Source of the DNA: Flavobacteriaceae bacterium F08102 | GTDB taxonomy: Bacteria > Bacteroidota > Bacteroidia > Flavobacteriales > Flavobacteriaceae | Assembly: GCA_023015935.1 (NCBI GenBank) | Contig: JALKAY010000002.1 | Span: 124,001 to 188,000, forward strand | Direction of reading: 5' to 3' | Length of the DNA stretch: 64,000 bases | Part shown: in pieces, positions 36,329-47,185 of the stretch | How the letters are laid out: the number at the start of each line of letters is the position of its first letter | Numbering within the stretch: position 1 is the first letter of the stretch | Program-made: the position numbers and the translations under genes | Notes under the pieces: model-generated | Told to the model about the DNA's origin: nothing | Database searches by the model: none | The model's input: the letters and a program-made list of their open reading frames with translations, nothing else

Positions 36329-38446
36329 ATGGCAAGAGATTTAAAATTAACGAGAAATATTGGGATTGCAGCTCATATTGATGCTGGTAAAACAACAACA
36401 ACAGAGCGTATTTTATTTTATACAGGGGTTAATCATAAAATTGGTGAAACGCACGAGGGGTCTTCTACCATGGATTGGATGGAGCAAGAGGCTGAAAGAG
36501 GTATTACTATTACTTCAGCAGCTACTACTTGTGATTGGAAATTTCCTATGGAAAATGGAAAGCCGTTACCAGAATCGCAAGATTATCACTTTAATATTAT
36601 TGACACTCCGGGCCACGTAGATTTTACTGTTGAAGTGAATCGCTCATTACGTGTATTAGATGGGTTGGTGTTTTTATTTAGTGCGGTGGATGGTGTAGAG
36701 CCACAATCTGAAACTAACTGGAGATTGGCAGATAACTACAAGGTGCCACGAATTGGATTTGTAAATAAAATGGATCGTCAAGGTGCCAATTTTTTAGAAG
36801 TTAACAATCAGGTGAAAGAAATGTTGGGATCTAATGCGGTTCCAATTGTATTACCTATTGGAGATGAATCTGATTTTAAAGGGGTTGTAGATTTAGTAAA
36901 AAACAGAGCCATTATTTGGCATGATGATAATTTTGGGTCTACATTTGATGTTGTAGATATTCCAGAAGAAATGAAAGAGGATGTTCGTAAATATAGAGCG
37001 AAGCTTATTGAAGAAGTAGCGAGCTATGATGAGGACTTATTGGAGAAATTTATGGAGGATGAAGATTCGATTACGGAAGATGAGGTGCATGCTGCATTGA
37101 GAGCTGCTGTAATGGATATGGCAATAATACCAATGATTTGTGGATCTTCTTTTAAAAATAAAGGGGTTCAATTTTTGATGGATGCAGTTTGTCGGTATTT
37201 ACCATCCCCATTAGATAAGGAGGGTATTGTTGGTGTTGAGCCAGGAACAGGAAAGGAAATCGCAAGAAAACCAAGCGTTTCTGAGCCATTTGCGGCTTTA
37301 GCATTTAAAATTGCTACAGATCCATTTGTTGGTCGTTTAGCATTCTTTAGAGCTTATTCTGGTAGATTGGAAGCAGGTTCATATGTGTTGAATAATCGTT
37401 CAGGAAAAAAAGAACGAATTTCACGTATTTATCAAATGCATGCGAACAAGCAAAATGCCATAGATTTTATTGAAGCTGGAGATATTGGAGCAGCAGTAGG
37501 ATTTAAGGATATTAAAACTGGAGATACTTTATCTGCAGAAAATGCACCGATTATTTTGGAGAGTATGGATTTTCCAGATCCAGTAATTGGTATTGCGGTA
37601 GAGCCAAAAACAAAAGCGGATGTTGATAAGTTAGGAATGGCTTTATCTAAATTAGCAGAGGAAGATCCTACGTTTCAAGTTAAAACCGATGAAGCTTCTG
37701 GTCAGACTATTATTTCTGGGATGGGTGAGCTTCACTTAGATATTATTGTAGATCGTTTAAAAAGAGAATTTAAAGTTGAGGTTAACGTTGGTCAACCACA
37801 AGTTGAGTACAAAGAGGCGATTACAAGAGCTGCTGATCACAGAGAGGTGTATAAAAAACAATCTGGTGGTCGAGGAAAATTTGCGGATATCGTATTTACG
37901 ATGGAGCCTGTAGAAGATGGAAAATCCGGATTGGAATTTGTAAACCTTATTAAAGGTGGAAATATTCCAAAAGAATTTATACCAGCGATTGAAAAAGGTT
38001 TCAAAGCGGCCATGGCGAATGGTCCATTGGCTGGTTTTGAAATGGATAGTATGAAAATCACCTTGAAGGATGGGTCTTTCCACGCTGTGGATTCGGATGC
38101 ACTTTCATTTGAATTAGCGGCTAAATTAGGATACAAAGCGGCTGCTAAGGCAGCAGGAGCTGTTATATTAGAGCCCATTATGAAACTGGAAGTTTTGACT
38201 CCAGAAGAGAATATGGGGGATATTGTTGGGGATTTAAACAGAAGAAGAGGACAAATTAGTAGCATGTCTGATCGTGCTGGATCGAAAGTAATTAAAGGAG
38301 AGGTGCCATTATCTGAAATGTTTGGGTATGTTACTTCGTTAAGAACCCTTTCTTCAGGTAGAGCAACATCAACTATGGAGTTTTCGCATTATGCTGAAAC
38401 TCCGCCAAATATTTCGGCAGAGGTCATCAAAAAAACACAAGGTTAA
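36329..38446 (+). CDS. fusA: Elongation factor G
   Basis: The translocation GTPase, 705 residues. G1 is [14 protein letters not shown]2 includes the [11 protein letters not shown] switch, G3 is DTPGHVDF and G4 is NKMDRQGA. Domains II-V follow with full length, including the domain IV tip region and the C-terminal [19 protein letters not shown]. It is in the conserved str operon position. A start of rpsJ inside its end was rejected. Confidence 0.98.
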   Translation: MARDLKLTRNIGIAAHIDAGKTTTTERILFYTGVNHKIGETHEGSSTMDWMEQEAERGITITSAATTCDWKFPMENGKPLPESQDYHFNIIDTPGHVDFTVEVNRSLRVLDGLVFLFSAVDGVEPQSETNWRLADNYKVPRIGFVNKMDRQGANFLEVNNQVKEMLGSNAVPIVLPIGDESDFKGVVDLVKNRAIIWHDDNFGSTFDVVDIPEEMKEDVRKYRAKLIEEVASYDEDLLEKFMEDEDSITEDEVHAALRAAVMDMAIIPMICGSSFKNKGVQFLMDAVCRYLPSPLDKEGIVGVEPGTGKEIARKPSVSEPFAALAFKIATDPFVGRLAFFRAYSGRLEAGSYVLNNRSGKKERISRIYQMHANKQNAIDFIEAGDIGAAVGFKDIKTGDTLSAENAPIILESMDFPDPVIGIAVEPKTKADVDKLGMALSKLAEEDPTFQVKTDEASGQTIISGMGELHLDIIVDRLKREFKVEVNVGQPQVEYKEAITRAADHREVYKKQSGGRGKFADIVFTMEPVEDGKSGLEFVNLIKGGNIPKEFIPAIEKGFKAAMANGPLAGFEMDSMKITLKDGSFHAVDSDALSFELAAKLGYKAAAKAAGAVILEPIMKLEVLTPEENMGDIVGDLNRRRGQISSMSDRAGSKVIKGEVPLSEMFGYVTSLRTLSSGRATSTMEFSHYAETPPNISAEVIKKTQG

Positions 38447-38462
38447 TTTACTATATAGAACG

Positions 38463-38768
38463 ATGAGTCAAAAAATTAGAATAAAACTAAAGTCTTACGA
38501 TTATAATTTAGTAGATAAATCTGCTGAGAAAATTGTAAAAACTGTAAAGAGTACAGGTGCTGTAATTAATGGTCCCATCCCTTTACCAACACATAAGAAA
38601 ATATTTACGGTATTGCGTTCTCCTCATGTGAATAAAAAGTCGAGAGAACAATTTCAGTTAAGTTCTTATAAGCGATTATTAGATATCTATAGCTCTTCAT
38701 CAAAAACGATTGATGCGTTGATGAAATTGGAATTACCAAGCGGAGTGGAAGTAGAGATCAAAGTGTGA
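38463..38768 (+). CDS. rpsJ: 30S ribosomal protein S10
   Basis: A 101-residue head protein, also the NusE partner in antitermination. The start [18 protein letters not shown] is the family N-terminus. The frame is open 24 codons back into fusA, but those codons are only the overlap. The loop residues around [28 protein letters not shown] are intact. It ends the str group and is followed by a 216-base structured gap before rplC. Confidence 0.98.
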   Translation: MSQKIRIKLKSYDYNLVDKSAEKIVKTVKSTGAVINGPIPLPTHKKIFTVLRSPHVNKKSREQFQLSSYKRLLDIYSSSSKTIDALMKLELPSGVEVEIKV

Positions 38769-38984
38769 TCTTAACTTGACAGGTTGATTGAATGGTGAGT
38801 TGACTCATTAATAAAATTAACTGTCATACATGTCCTAAGCGGTTGTCGAGGGAAAAACGGAAAAATACATTCAGGGTTGAAGTATTTTTGACCCTTTTTT
38901 TTTGTCAACGGTTACTAGGAAGATTGAGAATACTAATCCGCCTTAGCGGAATAACAAATAAATAAATAATTAAATTAAAAGTAA
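38769..38984 (+). promoter_or_regulatory. Structured leader between rpsJ and rplC with attenuator-like arms
   Basis: A long-range stem pairs TGACAG-TTGA (38777-38787, one bulged G) with TTAA-CTGTCA (38817-38826). Downstream, AAAAATAC (38861-38868) can pair with GTATTTTT (38882-38889), while AGGGT (38873-38877) can pair with ACCCT (38891-38895), which is followed by a run of nine T. The two stems interleave, so they exclude each other or form a pseudoknot. The second has the shape of an intrinsic terminator. A third hairpin, TCCGC-CTTA-GCGGA, is at 38937-38950. The position is where the S10 operon leader of other bacteria is regulated by a ribosomal protein. Confidence 0.55.
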
Positions 38985-39602
38985 ATGTCTGGGTTAATAG
39001 GAAAGAAAATTGGAATGACCAGTATTTTTGATGACAATGGGAAAAATATTCCTTGTACTGTTATTCAAGCTGGTCCTTGTGTAGTTACCCAAGTCAGAAC
39101 CAAAGAAGTTGATGGCTATGAAGCCTTACAGCTTGGTTTCGATGACAAAGCAGAAAAGCAGACAACCAAAGCTTTAAAAGGTCACTTTAAAAAAGCAGGT
39201 ACTAATGCTAAGAAACGTGTTGTTGAATTCAAAGGTTTTGATAAGGAGTACAAATTAGGTGATTCAATCACTGTAGAACACTTTGAAGAAGGTGAATTCG
39301 TTGATGTATCTGGTACCTCAAAAGGGAAAGGATTTCAAGGGGTTGTAAAACGTCACGGTTTTGGTGGTGTTGGACAAGCAACGCATGGTCAACACAACAG
39401 ATTAAGAGCCCCTGGATCTATTGGTGCGGCTTCATATCCTGCAAGAGTATTTAAAGGAATGAAAATGGCCGGAAGAATGGGGGGTGAAAAAGTGAAAGTT
39501 CAAAATTTAAGAATTTTAAAAGTAGTAGCTGAAAAAAATCTTTTAGTGGTAAAAGGTGCAGTTCCTGGCCATAAAAATTCTTATGTAATCATTCAGAAAT
39601 AA
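38985..39602 (+). CDS. rplC: 50S ribosomal protein L3
   Basis: A 205-residue early-assembly protein near the peptidyl-transferase centre. It shows [13 protein letters not shown] at the start and the glutamine methylation-type loop [23 protein letters not shown], followed by [18 protein letters not shown]. Its stop codon shares one base with the rplD start. Confidence 0.98.
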   Translation: MSGLIGKKIGMTSIFDDNGKNIPCTVIQAGPCVVTQVRTKEVDGYEALQLGFDDKAEKQTTKALKGHFKKAGTNAKKRVVEFKGFDKEYKLGDSITVEHFEEGEFVDVSGTSKGKGFQGVVKRHGFGGVGQATHGQHNRLRAPGSIGAASYPARVFKGMKMAGRMGGEKVKVQNLRILKVVAEKNLLVVKGAVPGHKNSYVIIQK

Positions 39603-40231
39603 TGAAAGTAGAAGTAGTAGATATCAACGGGAAAAATACTGGAAGAAAAGTTGAACTTTCAGATGCTGTCTTCGCTATTGAGCCGAATAAGCATGCGGTT
39701 TATTTAGATGTTAAGCAGTATTTAGCGAATCAAAGACAAGGTACGCATAAAGCTAAAGAAAGAGCTGATATTAAAGGAAGTACACGGAAAATTAAAAAGC
39801 AAAAAGGGACCGGTACTGCAAGAGCAGGTAGTATCAAGTCGCCTGTGTTTAGAGGAGGAGGGCGTGTTTTTGGTCCACGACCTAGAAACTACGGTTTTAA
39901 ATTAAACAAGGGCTTAAAACGTGTAGCAAGATTATCAGCGTTGAGTATGAAGGCCAAAAATGATGGAATAGTAGTAATTGAAGACTTTAATTTTGAAGCT
40001 CCAAAAACGAAAAATTTCACAAATGTATTGAAGGCGTTGTCTTTAGAAAACAAAAAATCATTGTTTGTGTTGGATGCTTCAAATAAAAACGTATATTTGT
40101 CGTCACGCAATTTAAAAGCTGTAAATGTTGTAAGTACCTCTAAGTTAAATACTTACAATATGATGAACGCAAGCAAAATTGTAATTTCTGAAGCAATGGT
40201 GGCGGAAATTGAATCAAATTTTAGCAAGTAA
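39602..40231 (+). CDS. rplD: 50S ribosomal protein L4
   Basis: A 209-residue protein lining the exit tunnel. The long tunnel loop is present (KGTGTARAGSIKSPVFRGGG and GPRPRNYGFKLNKGLK). In enterobacteria L4 represses its own operon; whether it binds the leader before rplC here cannot be told from sequence. Confidence 0.97.
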   Translation: MKVEVVDINGKNTGRKVELSDAVFAIEPNKHAVYLDVKQYLANQRQGTHKAKERADIKGSTRKIKKQKGTGTARAGSIKSPVFRGGGRVFGPRPRNYGFKLNKGLKRVARLSALSMKAKNDGIVVIEDFNFEAPKTKNFTNVLKALSLENKKSLFVLDASNKNVYLSSRNLKAVNVVSTSKLNTYNMMNASKIVISEAMVAEIESNFSK

Positions 40232-40236
40232 GCATT

Positions 40237-40527
40237 ATGAGTATTTTAATTAAACCGATAATAACGGAAAAAGCAACCGATCAAAGTGAGCTTTTAAATC
40301 GCTTTGCATTTAGAGTTGATAAACGAGCTAATAAAATTGAAATCAAAGAGGCCATTGAAAGTGCTTATGGAGTTTCAGTTAAGAAAGTTAGAACCATGAA
40401 TTATCCATTACAACGCAGTACTAAGCATACAAAAAAAGGTGTTGTTGTTGGTAAAATCGGAGCTTATAAAAAAGCAATCGTGGAAGTAGCTGAAGGAGAA
40501 ACTATTGATTTTTATAGCAATATCTAA
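40237..40527 (+). CDS. rplW: 50S ribosomal protein L23
   Basis: A protein of 96 residues at the tunnel exit, a docking site for trigger factor and SRP. It begins [16 protein letters not shown] and has the [14 protein letters not shown] segment typical of the family. Its neighbours rplD and rplB are six and eleven bases away. Confidence 0.97.
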   Translation: MSILIKPIITEKATDQSELLNRFAFRVDKRANKIEIKEAIESAYGVSVKKVRTMNYPLQRSTKHTKKGVVVGKIGAYKKAIVEVAEGETIDFYSNI

Positions 40528-40538
40528 GACGAAAAGAG

Positions 40539-41363
40539 ATGTCATTAAGAAAATTAAAACCAGTAACCCCAGGACAACGTTTCAGAATCGTAAGTGATTT
40601 TGATACGGTTACTACTGATCAACCAGAAAAAAGTTTGTTAGTAGGTAAGAAAAAATCTGGAGGGAGAAATAATAGAGGAAAAATGACTATGCGCTATGTA
40701 GGTGGTGGTCATAAAAAGAGATACCGTATTGTCGATTTCAAACGAGACAAAGACGGGGTTCCTGCAACTGTAAAATCAATAGAGTATGATCCTAATCGTA
40801 CGGCGTATATTGCTTTGTTGAATTATGCAGATGGAGAAAAGAGATATGTAATCGCACAAAACGGATTAAAAGTTGGACAAGTGATTGTTTCTGGTGAAAA
40901 TGTAGCGCCTGAATTAGGGAATGCGATGCCTTTAAGCGCTATTCCATTAGGAACTGTGATTTCGTGTATTGAATTGCGACCAGGGCAAGGTGCTGTAATG
41001 GCAAGAAGTGCTGGGTCATTTGCTCAATTAGTAGCGCGTGAAGGAAAATATGCGACGGTAAAATTACCTTCAGGTGAAATTAGATTGATCTTATTAACCT
41101 GTAGAGCCACGATAGGTGTTGTTTCAAATTCAGACCATCAATTAACTGTTTCAGGTAAGGCAGGAAGATCGAGATGGTTAGGAAGAAGACCAAGAACTAG
41201 AGCGGTTGTTATGAATCCAGTTGATCATCCAATGGGTGGTGGTGAAGGTAAATCTTCAGGAGGGCACCCAAGATCAAGAAAAGGAATTCCTGCTAAGGGT
41301 TATAAGACACGTTCTAAGACCAAAGCAAGTAATAAGTATATCATAGAACGTAGAAAAAAATAA
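40539..41363 (+). CDS. rplB: 50S ribosomal protein L2
   Basis: A 274-residue rRNA-binding protein needed for peptidyl-transferase activity. Present are [20 protein letters not shown], the SH3-like region, and the C-terminal [18 protein letters not shown] containing the conserved histidine. Confidence 0.98.
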   Translation: MSLRKLKPVTPGQRFRIVSDFDTVTTDQPEKSLLVGKKKSGGRNNRGKMTMRYVGGGHKKRYRIVDFKRDKDGVPATVKSIEYDPNRTAYIALLNYADGEKRYVIAQNGLKVGQVIVSGENVAPELGNAMPLSAIPLGTVISCIELRPGQGAVMARSAGSFAQLVAREGKYATVKLPSGEIRLILLTCRATIGVVSNSDHQLTVSGKAGRSRWLGRRPRTRAVVMNPVDHPMGGGEGKSSGGHPRSRKGIPAKGYKTRSKTKASNKYIIERRKK

Positions 41364-41373
41364 GTAAGAGAAT

Positions 41374-41652
41374 ATGGCACGTTCATTAAAAAAAGGACCT
41401 TTTGTTTCCTATAAGTTAGAAAGAAAAGTTCAAAACAATGTTGAATCAGGAAAAAAAACGGTAATCAAAACGTGGTCTAGAGCCTCTATGATTACACCTG
41501 ATTTCGTAGGTCAAACGATTGGGGTACACAACGGTCGTCAATTTGTACCTGTATACATTACAGAGAATATGGTAGGTCACAAATTAGGAGAATTTTCACC
41601 AACAAGATCATTTAGAGGTCATGCAGGTGCAAAAAATAAAGGTAAAAAATAA
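41374..41652 (+). CDS. rpsS: 30S ribosomal protein S19
   Basis: A 92-residue head protein forming a complex with S13. It opens [15 protein letters not shown] and has [13 protein letters not shown] and [15 protein letters not shown] as expected. Confidence 0.98.
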   Translation: MARSLKKGPFVSYKLERKVQNNVESGKKTVIKTWSRASMITPDFVGQTIGVHNGRQFVPVYITENMVGHKLGEFSPTRSFRGHAGAKNKGKK

Positions 41653-41660
41653 GCAGGATC

Positions 41661-42068
41661 ATGGGAGTTCGAAAAAAATTAAGAGCAGAGCAACTAAAAG
41701 AAGATCGTAAGAATAAATTCTTTGCTAAGTTAAAAGGCTGTCCAACATCGCCGAGAAAAATGCGTCTCGTAGCTGATTTGGTAAGAGGTGTAGAAGTTGA
41801 AAAAGCGCTTCACATCTTGAAGTTTAGTCAAAAAGAAGCTGCGCGCAGTTTAGAGAAATTGACCTTATCGGCAATTGCAAACTGGCAGGCAAAGAATGAA
41901 GATGCAGCGATTGAAGATGCTGGATTATACATAAAAGAAGTGTTTGTTGATAGTGCTACAATGTTAAAAAGATTGAGACCTGCACCACAAGGACGTGCAC
42001 ATAGAATAAGAAAAAGATCAAATCACGTAACCATGATTTTAGGTCAAAAAAATAATAGCAATTCGTAA
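41661..42068 (+). CDS. rplV: 50S ribosomal protein L22
   Basis: A 135-residue protein whose beta-hairpin reaches into the exit tunnel ([20 protein letters not shown]). The N-terminus is extended by about 20 residues ([17 protein letters not shown]) before the conserved [17 protein letters not shown], a feature of Bacteroidota L22. Confidence 0.97.
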   Translation: MGVRKKLRAEQLKEDRKNKFFAKLKGCPTSPRKMRLVADLVRGVEVEKALHILKFSQKEAARSLEKLTLSAIANWQAKNEDAAIEDAGLYIKEVFVDSATMLKRLRPAPQGRAHRIRKRSNHVTMILGQKNNSNS

Positions 42069-42073
42069 ATAGT

Positions 42074-42796
42074 ATGGGACAAAAAACTAATCCAATAGGG
42101 AATCGTTTAGGGATCATCAGAGGATGGGAATCTAACTGGTATGGTGGAAATAACTATGGCGATAAAATTGCTGAAGATGACAAAATTCGTAAATATGTTC
42201 ACACGCGTTTAGTAAAGGCGAGTGTGTCAAGAGTTATCATTGAGCGTACGTTGAAATTGATAACCATTACAATTACAACAGCAAGACCTGGAATCATCAT
42301 TGGTAAAGGGGGGCAAGAAGTTGATAAGCTAAAAGAAGAGCTTAAGAAAATTACAGGAAAAGAAGTTCAAATTAATATTTTTGAAATTAAACGACCTGAG
42401 CTTGATGCGTTTTTAGTGGCTACGAGTATTGCGCGACAAATAGAGAATAGAATCTCATATAGAAGAGCGATAAAAATGGCCATTGCAGCTGCGATAAGAA
42501 TGAATGCAGAGGGAATTAAAGTCCAAATTTCTGGAAGATTAAACGGAGCAGAGATGGCGCGTTCAGAAAGTTATAAAGAGGGTAGAATTCCTTTATCAAC
42601 CTTCAGAGCTGATATAGATTATGCCTTAGTAGAAGCACATACTACCTATGGAAGAATTGGGGTTAAAGTATGGATTATGAAAGGTGAGGTTTATGGGAAA
42701 AGAGAATTGTCACCACTAGTGGGATTGTCTAAAAAGCAAGGTAAAGCAGGAAGTGGACCAAATAAAGGTGGAAGAAAACCTCAAAGAAGAAAATAG
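42074..42796 (+). CDS. rpsC: 30S ribosomal protein S3
   Basis: A 240-residue protein at the mRNA entry channel. The KH-domain GxxG appears as [12 protein letters not shown], and the C-terminal domain has [16 protein letters not shown] and [12 protein letters not shown]. The basic tail ends GRKPQRRK. Confidence 0.98.
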   Translation: MGQKTNPIGNRLGIIRGWESNWYGGNNYGDKIAEDDKIRKYVHTRLVKASVSRVIIERTLKLITITITTARPGIIIGKGGQEVDKLKEELKKITGKEVQINIFEIKRPELDAFLVATSIARQIENRISYRRAIKMAIAAAIRMNAEGIKVQISGRLNGAEMARSESYKEGRIPLSTFRADIDYALVEAHTTYGRIGVKVWIMKGEVYGKRELSPLVGLSKKQGKAGSGPNKGGRKPQRRK

Positions 42797-42816
42797 ATTT
42801 TTTAAAATTTTAGAAA

Positions 42817-43248
42817 ATGTTACAACCAAAGAGAGTAAAATATCGTAAGGTTCAGAAGGCCAAAGGGAATATGAAAGGGAATTCTGGAAGAGGACATCGA
42901 CTTTCAAACGGTATGTTTGGAATTAAATCCTTAGATCAGAACTTATTGACTTCACGTCAAATAGAAGCGGCCCGTATTGCTGCAACTCGATATATGAAAA
43001 GACAAGGAAGTTTGTGGATTAAAATATTCCCAGACAAACCGATTACTAAGAAACCATTAGAAGTTCGTATGGGGAAAGGAAAAGGTGCCCCTGAATATTT
43101 CGTAGCGGTAGTAAAACCAGGAAGAATTTTATTCGAAGTTGGTGGTGTTCCTATGGAGGTAGCTAAAGAGGCATTACGTTTAGCAGCTCAAAAGTTACCG
43201 GTAAAAACGAAGTTTATTGTTGCACGTGATTACGATCATAACGCTTAA
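42817..43248 (+). CDS. rplP: 50S ribosomal protein L16
   Basis: A 143-residue protein contacting tRNA in the A-site region. It starts [16 protein letters not shown] and carries the conserved [33 protein letters not shown] and [17 protein letters not shown] segments. Confidence 0.98.
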   Translation: MLQPKRVKYRKVQKAKGNMKGNSGRGHRLSNGMFGIKSLDQNLLTSRQIEAARIAATRYMKRQGSLWIKIFPDKPITKKPLEVRMGKGKGAPEYFVAVVKPGRILFEVGGVPMEVAKEALRLAAQKLPVKTKFIVARDYDHNA

Positions 43249-43259
43249 TTAAGTTGAAA

Positions 43260-43451
43260 ATGAAACAATCAGAAGTAAAAGAATTATCTGTTGAAGAATT
43301 ACAAGAGAAATTCGCAGCGTTAAAAAAGAATTATGCAGATCTTAAGATGGCACATGCTATTTCACCGTTGGAAAATCCAATGCAACTTAGAAATATCAAA
43401 CGGTCGGTGGCGAGAATTGCAACAGAATTAACAAAAAGAGAATTACAATAA
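43260..43451 (+). CDS. rpmC: 50S ribosomal protein L29
   Basis: A 63-residue two-helix protein next to L23 at the tunnel exit. The ATG at 43260 was preferred over an in-frame TTG two codons upstream because L29 proteins begin MKQSEVKELS. The RNIKRSVARIATEL segment is typical. Confidence 0.95.
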   Translation: MKQSEVKELSVEELQEKFAALKKNYADLKMAHAISPLENPMQLRNIKRSVARIATELTKRELQ

Positions 43452-43470
43452 TTGTATTCGTATTTAGAAG

Positions 43471-43728
43471 ATGGAAAAAAGAAATCTTAGAAAAGAAAGA
43501 ATAGGCGTAGTGTCAAGTAACAAGATGGAGAAATCTATTGTTGTGAATGAAGTGACTAAAGTAAAGCACCCTTTGTACGGTAAGTTCGTATTAAAAACGA
43601 AAAAGTACGTGGCACATGACGAGAAAAACGATTGCAATATTGGGGATACCGTAAAGATAATGGAGACTCGTCCATTGAGTAAAACCAAACGTTGGAGACT
43701 AGTAGAAATCTTAGATAGAGCTAAATAA
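43471..43728 (+). CDS. rpsQ: 30S ribosomal protein S17
   Basis: An 85-residue OB-fold protein binding 16S rRNA. It begins [21 protein letters not shown] and has the closing [21 protein letters not shown]. It is two bases from rplN. Confidence 0.97.
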   Translation: MEKRNLRKERIGVVSSNKMEKSIVVNEVTKVKHPLYGKFVLKTKKYVAHDEKNDCNIGDTVKIMETRPLSKTKRWRLVEILDRAK

Positions 43729-43730
43729 TT

Positions 43731-44099
43731 ATGTTACAACAAGAATCAAGATTAAAAGTAGCAGATAATACTGGAGCTAAAGAAGTTTTAGTTATACGTG
43801 TGCTTGGCGGAACAAAAAAGCGTTATGCGTCTGTAGGGGACAAAATAGTCGTAACAGTGAAAGATGCGACCCCTAACGGAACAGTAAAAAAAGGACAGGT
43901 TTCAAGAGCTGTTGTTGTTCGTACAAAAAAAGAAGTTCGTCGTAAAGACGGTTCATATATCAGATTTGATGACAATGCTTGTGTATTGTTAAATCCAACT
44001 GAAGAAATGAGAGGTACCCGGGTTTTTGGACCTGTAGCAAGAGAACTTCGTGAGAAACAATTCATGAAAATTGTATCATTAGCACCTGAAGTGCTTTAA
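43731..44099 (+). CDS. rplN: 50S ribosomal protein L14
   Basis: A 122-residue beta-barrel protein at the subunit interface. [19 protein letters not shown] and the signature [21 protein letters not shown] are intact. Confidence 0.98.
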   Translation: MLQQESRLKVADNTGAKEVLVIRVLGGTKKRYASVGDKIVVTVKDATPNGTVKKGQVSRAVVVRTKKEVRRKDGSYIRFDDNACVLLNPTEEMRGTRVFGPVARELREKQFMKIVSLAPEVL

Positions 44100-44103
44100 T
44101 TTA

Positions 44104-44418
44104 ATGACCATGGGAAAGTTTAAAATCAAAACAGGCGATACCGTAAAAGTGATGGCGGGAACTGACAAGGGTCAGGAAGGCAAAGTAATGAAAATTTTAG
44201 TGGCTAAGAATAAAGCCATTGTTGAAGGAGTAAATATGGTGTCAAAACACACAAAACCAAGTGCTCAGAATCCTCAAGGTGGTATTTCGAAAAAAGAAGC
44301 CCCAATTCATATTTCTAACCTAATGTTGGTAGAAAATGGTGTAGCGACAAGAGTGGGATATAGAATGGAAGGGGATAAGAAAGTTAGATTCTCTAAAAAA
44401 TCGAATAATATTATTTAG
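44104..44418 (+). CDS. rplX: 50S ribosomal protein L24
   Basis: A KOW-motif protein that starts 50S assembly. The product has 104 residues from the ATG at 44104, or 102 from the ATG at 44110 ([17 protein letters not shown]); the second fits the family better. The KOW segment is [14 protein letters not shown]. Its TAG stop touches the rplE start. Confidence 0.95.
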   Translation: MTMGKFKIKTGDTVKVMAGTDKGQEGKVMKILVAKNKAIVEGVNMVSKHTKPSAQNPQGGISKKEAPIHISNLMLVENGVATRVGYRMEGDKKVRFSKKSNNII

Positions 44419-44420
44419 TG

Positions 44421-44972
44421 ATGGGATACGTACCAAGACTTAAGGAAGAATATACAGGTAGAATAAAAGCTGCCTTAACCGAAGAATTCGGTTATAAAAA
44501 TATTATGCAAGTACCTAAGTTACAGAAAATTGTAATAAGTAAAGGGGTTGGAGCAGCTGTGGCTGATAAAAAGCTGATTGATTATGCCGTTGAGGAAATC
44601 ACGAATATTGCTGGTCAAAAGGCAGTAGCAACTATTTCTAAAAAGGATGTCGCTTCGTTTAAATTGCGTAAGGGAATGCCAATTGGTGTAAAAGTTACCT
44701 TACGTGGCGATAGAATGTACGAGTTCTTAGATCGATTAGTAACTGCATCATTACCACGTGTTAGAGATTTTAGAGGAATTAAAGCAACTGGTTTTGATGG
44801 TAGAGGGAATTACAATTTGGGAATTACCGAACAAATTATCTTTCCTGAAATAAATATTGATAAGGTGAATAATATTGGCGGTATGGATATTACCTTTGTA
44901 ACTTCAGCCAAAACCGATAAAGAAGCAAAATCCTTATTAACTGAATTAGGCTTACCGTTTAAAAAGAATTAA
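44421..44972 (+). CDS. rplE: 50S ribosomal protein L5
   Basis: A 183-residue 5S rRNA-binding protein of the central protuberance. ATG at 44421 ([11 protein letters not shown]) was chosen; an in-frame GTG three bases earlier overlaps the rplX stop. [19 protein letters not shown] and [10 protein letters not shown] are characteristic. Confidence 0.97.
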   Translation: MGYVPRLKEEYTGRIKAALTEEFGYKNIMQVPKLQKIVISKGVGAAVADKKLIDYAVEEITNIAGQKAVATISKKDVASFKLRKGMPIGVKVTLRGDRMYEFLDRLVTASLPRVRDFRGIKATGFDGRGNYNLGITEQIIFPEINIDKVNNIGGMDITFVTSAKTDKEAKSLLTELGLPFKKN

Positions 44973-44974
44973 TT

Positions 44975-45244
44975 ATGGCTAAAGAATCAATGAAGGCCCG
45001 TGAGGTCAAAAGAGAAAAAACTGTAGCTAAATATGCAGAAAAGAGAAAGGCTTTAAAGGAAGCTGGAGACTATGAAGCATTACAAAAGTTGCCAAAAAAT
45101 GCATCTCCAGTAAGATTACACAATCGATGTAAGTTGACCGGTAGACCTAAAGGATACATGAGACAATTTGGAATTTCGCGTGTTACTTTTCGTGAAATGG
45201 CAAATCAAGGCTTGATACCAGGAGTTAAAAAAGCAAGTTGGTAA
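44975..45244 (+). CDS. rpsN: 30S ribosomal protein S14, zinc-free type
   Basis: An 89-residue S14 of the long, zinc-independent form: the CxxC pairs of the short form are missing, and the core reads [20 protein letters not shown]. The family C-terminus PGVKKASW is present. An 80-base gap with a hairpin follows before rpsH. Confidence 0.97.
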   Translation: MAKESMKAREVKREKTVAKYAEKRKALKEAGDYEALQKLPKNASPVRLHNRCKLTGRPKGYMRQFGISRVTFREMANQGLIPGVKKASW

Positions 45245-45324
45245 AAGAAAAAAATTATCTAATTGGTTTCAGGTTTAATCACAACTGAAAAGGATTAAAA
45301 ACCAAAACCGTAAAATTAATAAAT
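45245..45324 (+). promoter_or_regulatory. Bulged hairpin leader upstream of rpsH
   Basis: TTGGTT (45263-45268) and TTTAATC (45274-45280) pair with AACCAA (45300-45305) and GATTAAA (45293-45299). This gives a 13-pair stem with a five-base bulge on the 5' side. An alternative TTTCAG (45267-45272) with CTGAAA (45285-45290) interleaves with it. It is the only sizeable gap in the spc group. S8 is the known autoregulator of spc genes in enterobacteria, so an S8 site is a reasonable guess. Confidence 0.5.
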
Positions 45325-45723
45325 ATGAATACAGATCCTATTGCAGATTATTTGACTCGTATCAGAAACGCTGCGAATGCCGGACTTCGAGTTGTCGATA
45401 TTCCTGCTTCAAATTTAAAAAAGGAAATAACCAAGATCCTATTTGATCAAGGGTATATCTTAAGCTATAAGTTTGAAGAAAATAAAATTCAGGATAATAT
45501 CAAGATTGCCTTGAAATACGACAAGGAAACAAAACAATCTATTATCAAAAAGATTCAAAGAATTAGTAAACCAGGTTTACGTAAATATGCCAACGCTACA
45601 GAGATGCCTAGAGTATTGAATGGTCTCGGAATTGCTATCGTGTCAACTTCCAAAGGGGTTATGACCAATAAAAAGGCAGTACAAGAGAATGTGGGTGGTG
45701 AAGTTTTATGTTACGTATATTAA
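45325..45723 (+). CDS. rpsH: 30S ribosomal protein S8
   Basis: A 132-residue central-domain assembly protein. It begins NTDPIADYLTRIRNA and ends with the conserved GIAIVSTSKGVMTNKKA...GGEVLCYVY. Confidence 0.98.
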   Translation: MNTDPIADYLTRIRNAANAGLRVVDIPASNLKKEITKILFDQGYILSYKFEENKIQDNIKIALKYDKETKQSIIKKIQRISKPGLRKYANATEMPRVLNGLGIAIVSTSKGVMTNKKAVQENVGGEVLCYVY

Positions 45724-45735
45724 TAAAGTATAGCC

Positions 45736-46278
45736 ATGTCAAGAATAGGAAAAGCTCCAATTAGTGTCCCTGAAGGCGTAACCGTTGAATATAAAGACGG
45801 CGTTGTTACGGTAAAAGGAAAACTAGGAGAATTAACTCAGAATATTGAGGATATTATTTTTAAAAAAGAAGAGGGGGAAATTATTTTAGACCGTCCTTCA
45901 GAAAGCAAAGTTCATAAATCAAAACACGGATTATACCGATCTTTAATCAATAATATGATTGAAGGTGTATCTAAAGGTTTTACTAAAGAATTGGAATTAG
46001 TAGGTGTGGGATATAGAGCAAGTCATCAAGGTCAAAAACTTGATATAGCTTTAGGCTTTTCACATAATATTGTTTTCGATTTGGCTCCTGAAGTTAAGGT
46101 TGAAACGGTTTCTGAAAAAGGAAAAAACCCAATTATTAAATTAACTTCTTTTGATAAACAATTAGTAGGACAAGTTGCCGCAAAAATTCGCGGATATCGT
46201 AAACCAGAACCTTATAAAGGAAAAGGGGTTAAATTTGTAGGTGAACAATTAAGAAGAAAGGCAGGTAAATCTGCATAA
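45736..46278 (+). CDS. rplF: 50S ribosomal protein L6
   Basis: A 180-residue protein of two repeated domains near the factor-binding site. [14 protein letters not shown] and the C-terminal signature [22 protein letters not shown] are intact. Confidence 0.98.
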   Translation: MSRIGKAPISVPEGVTVEYKDGVVTVKGKLGELTQNIEDIIFKKEEGEIILDRPSESKVHKSKHGLYRSLINNMIEGVSKGFTKELELVGVGYRASHQGQKLDIALGFSHNIVFDLAPEVKVETVSEKGKNPIIKLTSFDKQLVGQVAAKIRGYRKPEPYKGKGVKFVGEQLRRKAGKSA

Positions 46279-46289
46279 TAAAAGATATT

Positions 46290-46643
46290 ATGGCATTATC
46301 AAAGCTTGAGAGAAGACAGCGAATTAAATACAGAATCAGAAAGGTTGTTTCTGGTACAGATACGAGACCTAGACTTTCAGTCTATAGAAGTAATAAAGAA
46401 ATTCAAGCCCAGTTGATTGACGATGTAGCAGGGAGAACCTTGTTAGCAGTATCTTCAAGAGATAAAGGGATTGATGCTAAAGGAACAAAAATAGAAGTTG
46501 CTACTTTAGTGGGTAAGGCACTTGCTGAAAAAGCAAAAAAAGCTGGGATCGAATTAGTATCCTTCGATCGAAATGGATATTTGTATCACGGTAGAGTTAA
46601 AGCCCTTGCAGAAGGTGCACGCGAAGCAGGATTAAAATTTTAA
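46290..46643 (+). CDS. rplR: 50S ribosomal protein L18
   Basis: A 117-residue 5S rRNA-binding protein. It has the basic N-terminus ([14 protein letters not shown]) and the [24 protein letters not shown] ending typical of L18. Confidence 0.97.
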   Translation: MALSKLERRQRIKYRIRKVVSGTDTRPRLSVYRSNKEIQAQLIDDVAGRTLLAVSSRDKGIDAKGTKIEVATLVGKALAEKAKKAGIELVSFDRNGYLYHGRVKALAEGAREAGLKF

Positions 46644-46650
46644 TAAGATT

Positions 46651-47175
46651 ATGTATCAAAAATACGGAAACGTTGAACGAGTAAAACCAAGCGGTCTTGA
46701 ATTAAAAGATCACTTAGTGGGAGTACAAAGGGTTACTAAAGTAACAAAAGGTGGTAGAACTTTTGGGTTCTCAGCAATTGTTGTTGTAGGTAATGAAAAT
46801 GGCGTAGTTGGTCATGGTCTAGGAAAATCTAAAGATGTTGCTTCTGCGATAGCAAAGGCTATAGAAGATGCAAAGAAAAATCTTGTAAGAATTCCTTTAA
46901 ACAAACAAACTATTCCTCATGAACAAAAAGGAAAGTACGGAGGTGCTAAGGTTTTCTTAAAACCAGCTTCACATGGTACAGGGGTAATTGCAGGTGGTGC
47001 CGTTCGTGCGGTTTTAGAATCTGTAGGTGTTAATGATGTATTATCCAAATCTCAAGGTTCATCGAATCCTCATAACGTAGTAAAAGCAACATTTGATGCT
47101 TTGTTACAATTGAGAGATGCGAATACAATTGCAAAACAAAGAGGAGTGTCATTAGACAAAGTCTTTAACGGATAA
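46651..47175 (+). CDS. rpsE: 30S ribosomal protein S5
   Basis: A 174-residue protein important for decoding fidelity and mRNA unwinding. [31 protein letters not shown] and [15 protein letters not shown] are all present. The N-terminus is short compared with enterobacterial S5. Confidence 0.97.
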   Translation: MYQKYGNVERVKPSGLELKDHLVGVQRVTKVTKGGRTFGFSAIVVVGNENGVVGHGLGKSKDVASAIAKAIEDAKKNLVRIPLNKQTIPHEQKGKYGGAKVFLKPASHGTGVIAGGAVRAVLESVGVNDVLSKSQGSSNPHNVVKATFDALLQLRDANTIAKQRGVSLDKVFNG

Positions 47176-47185
47176 ATCAAGGACG

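Noticed and set aside
37837-38265. 142-codon minus frame opposite fusA
   Set aside because: Antisense shadow of a highly conserved gene. Its residue pattern mirrors EF-G codons.
38391-38462. Longer rpsJ start inside fusA
   Set aside because: The additional 24 codons overlap the fusA end in another frame, and the downstream ATG gives the exact S10 N-terminus.
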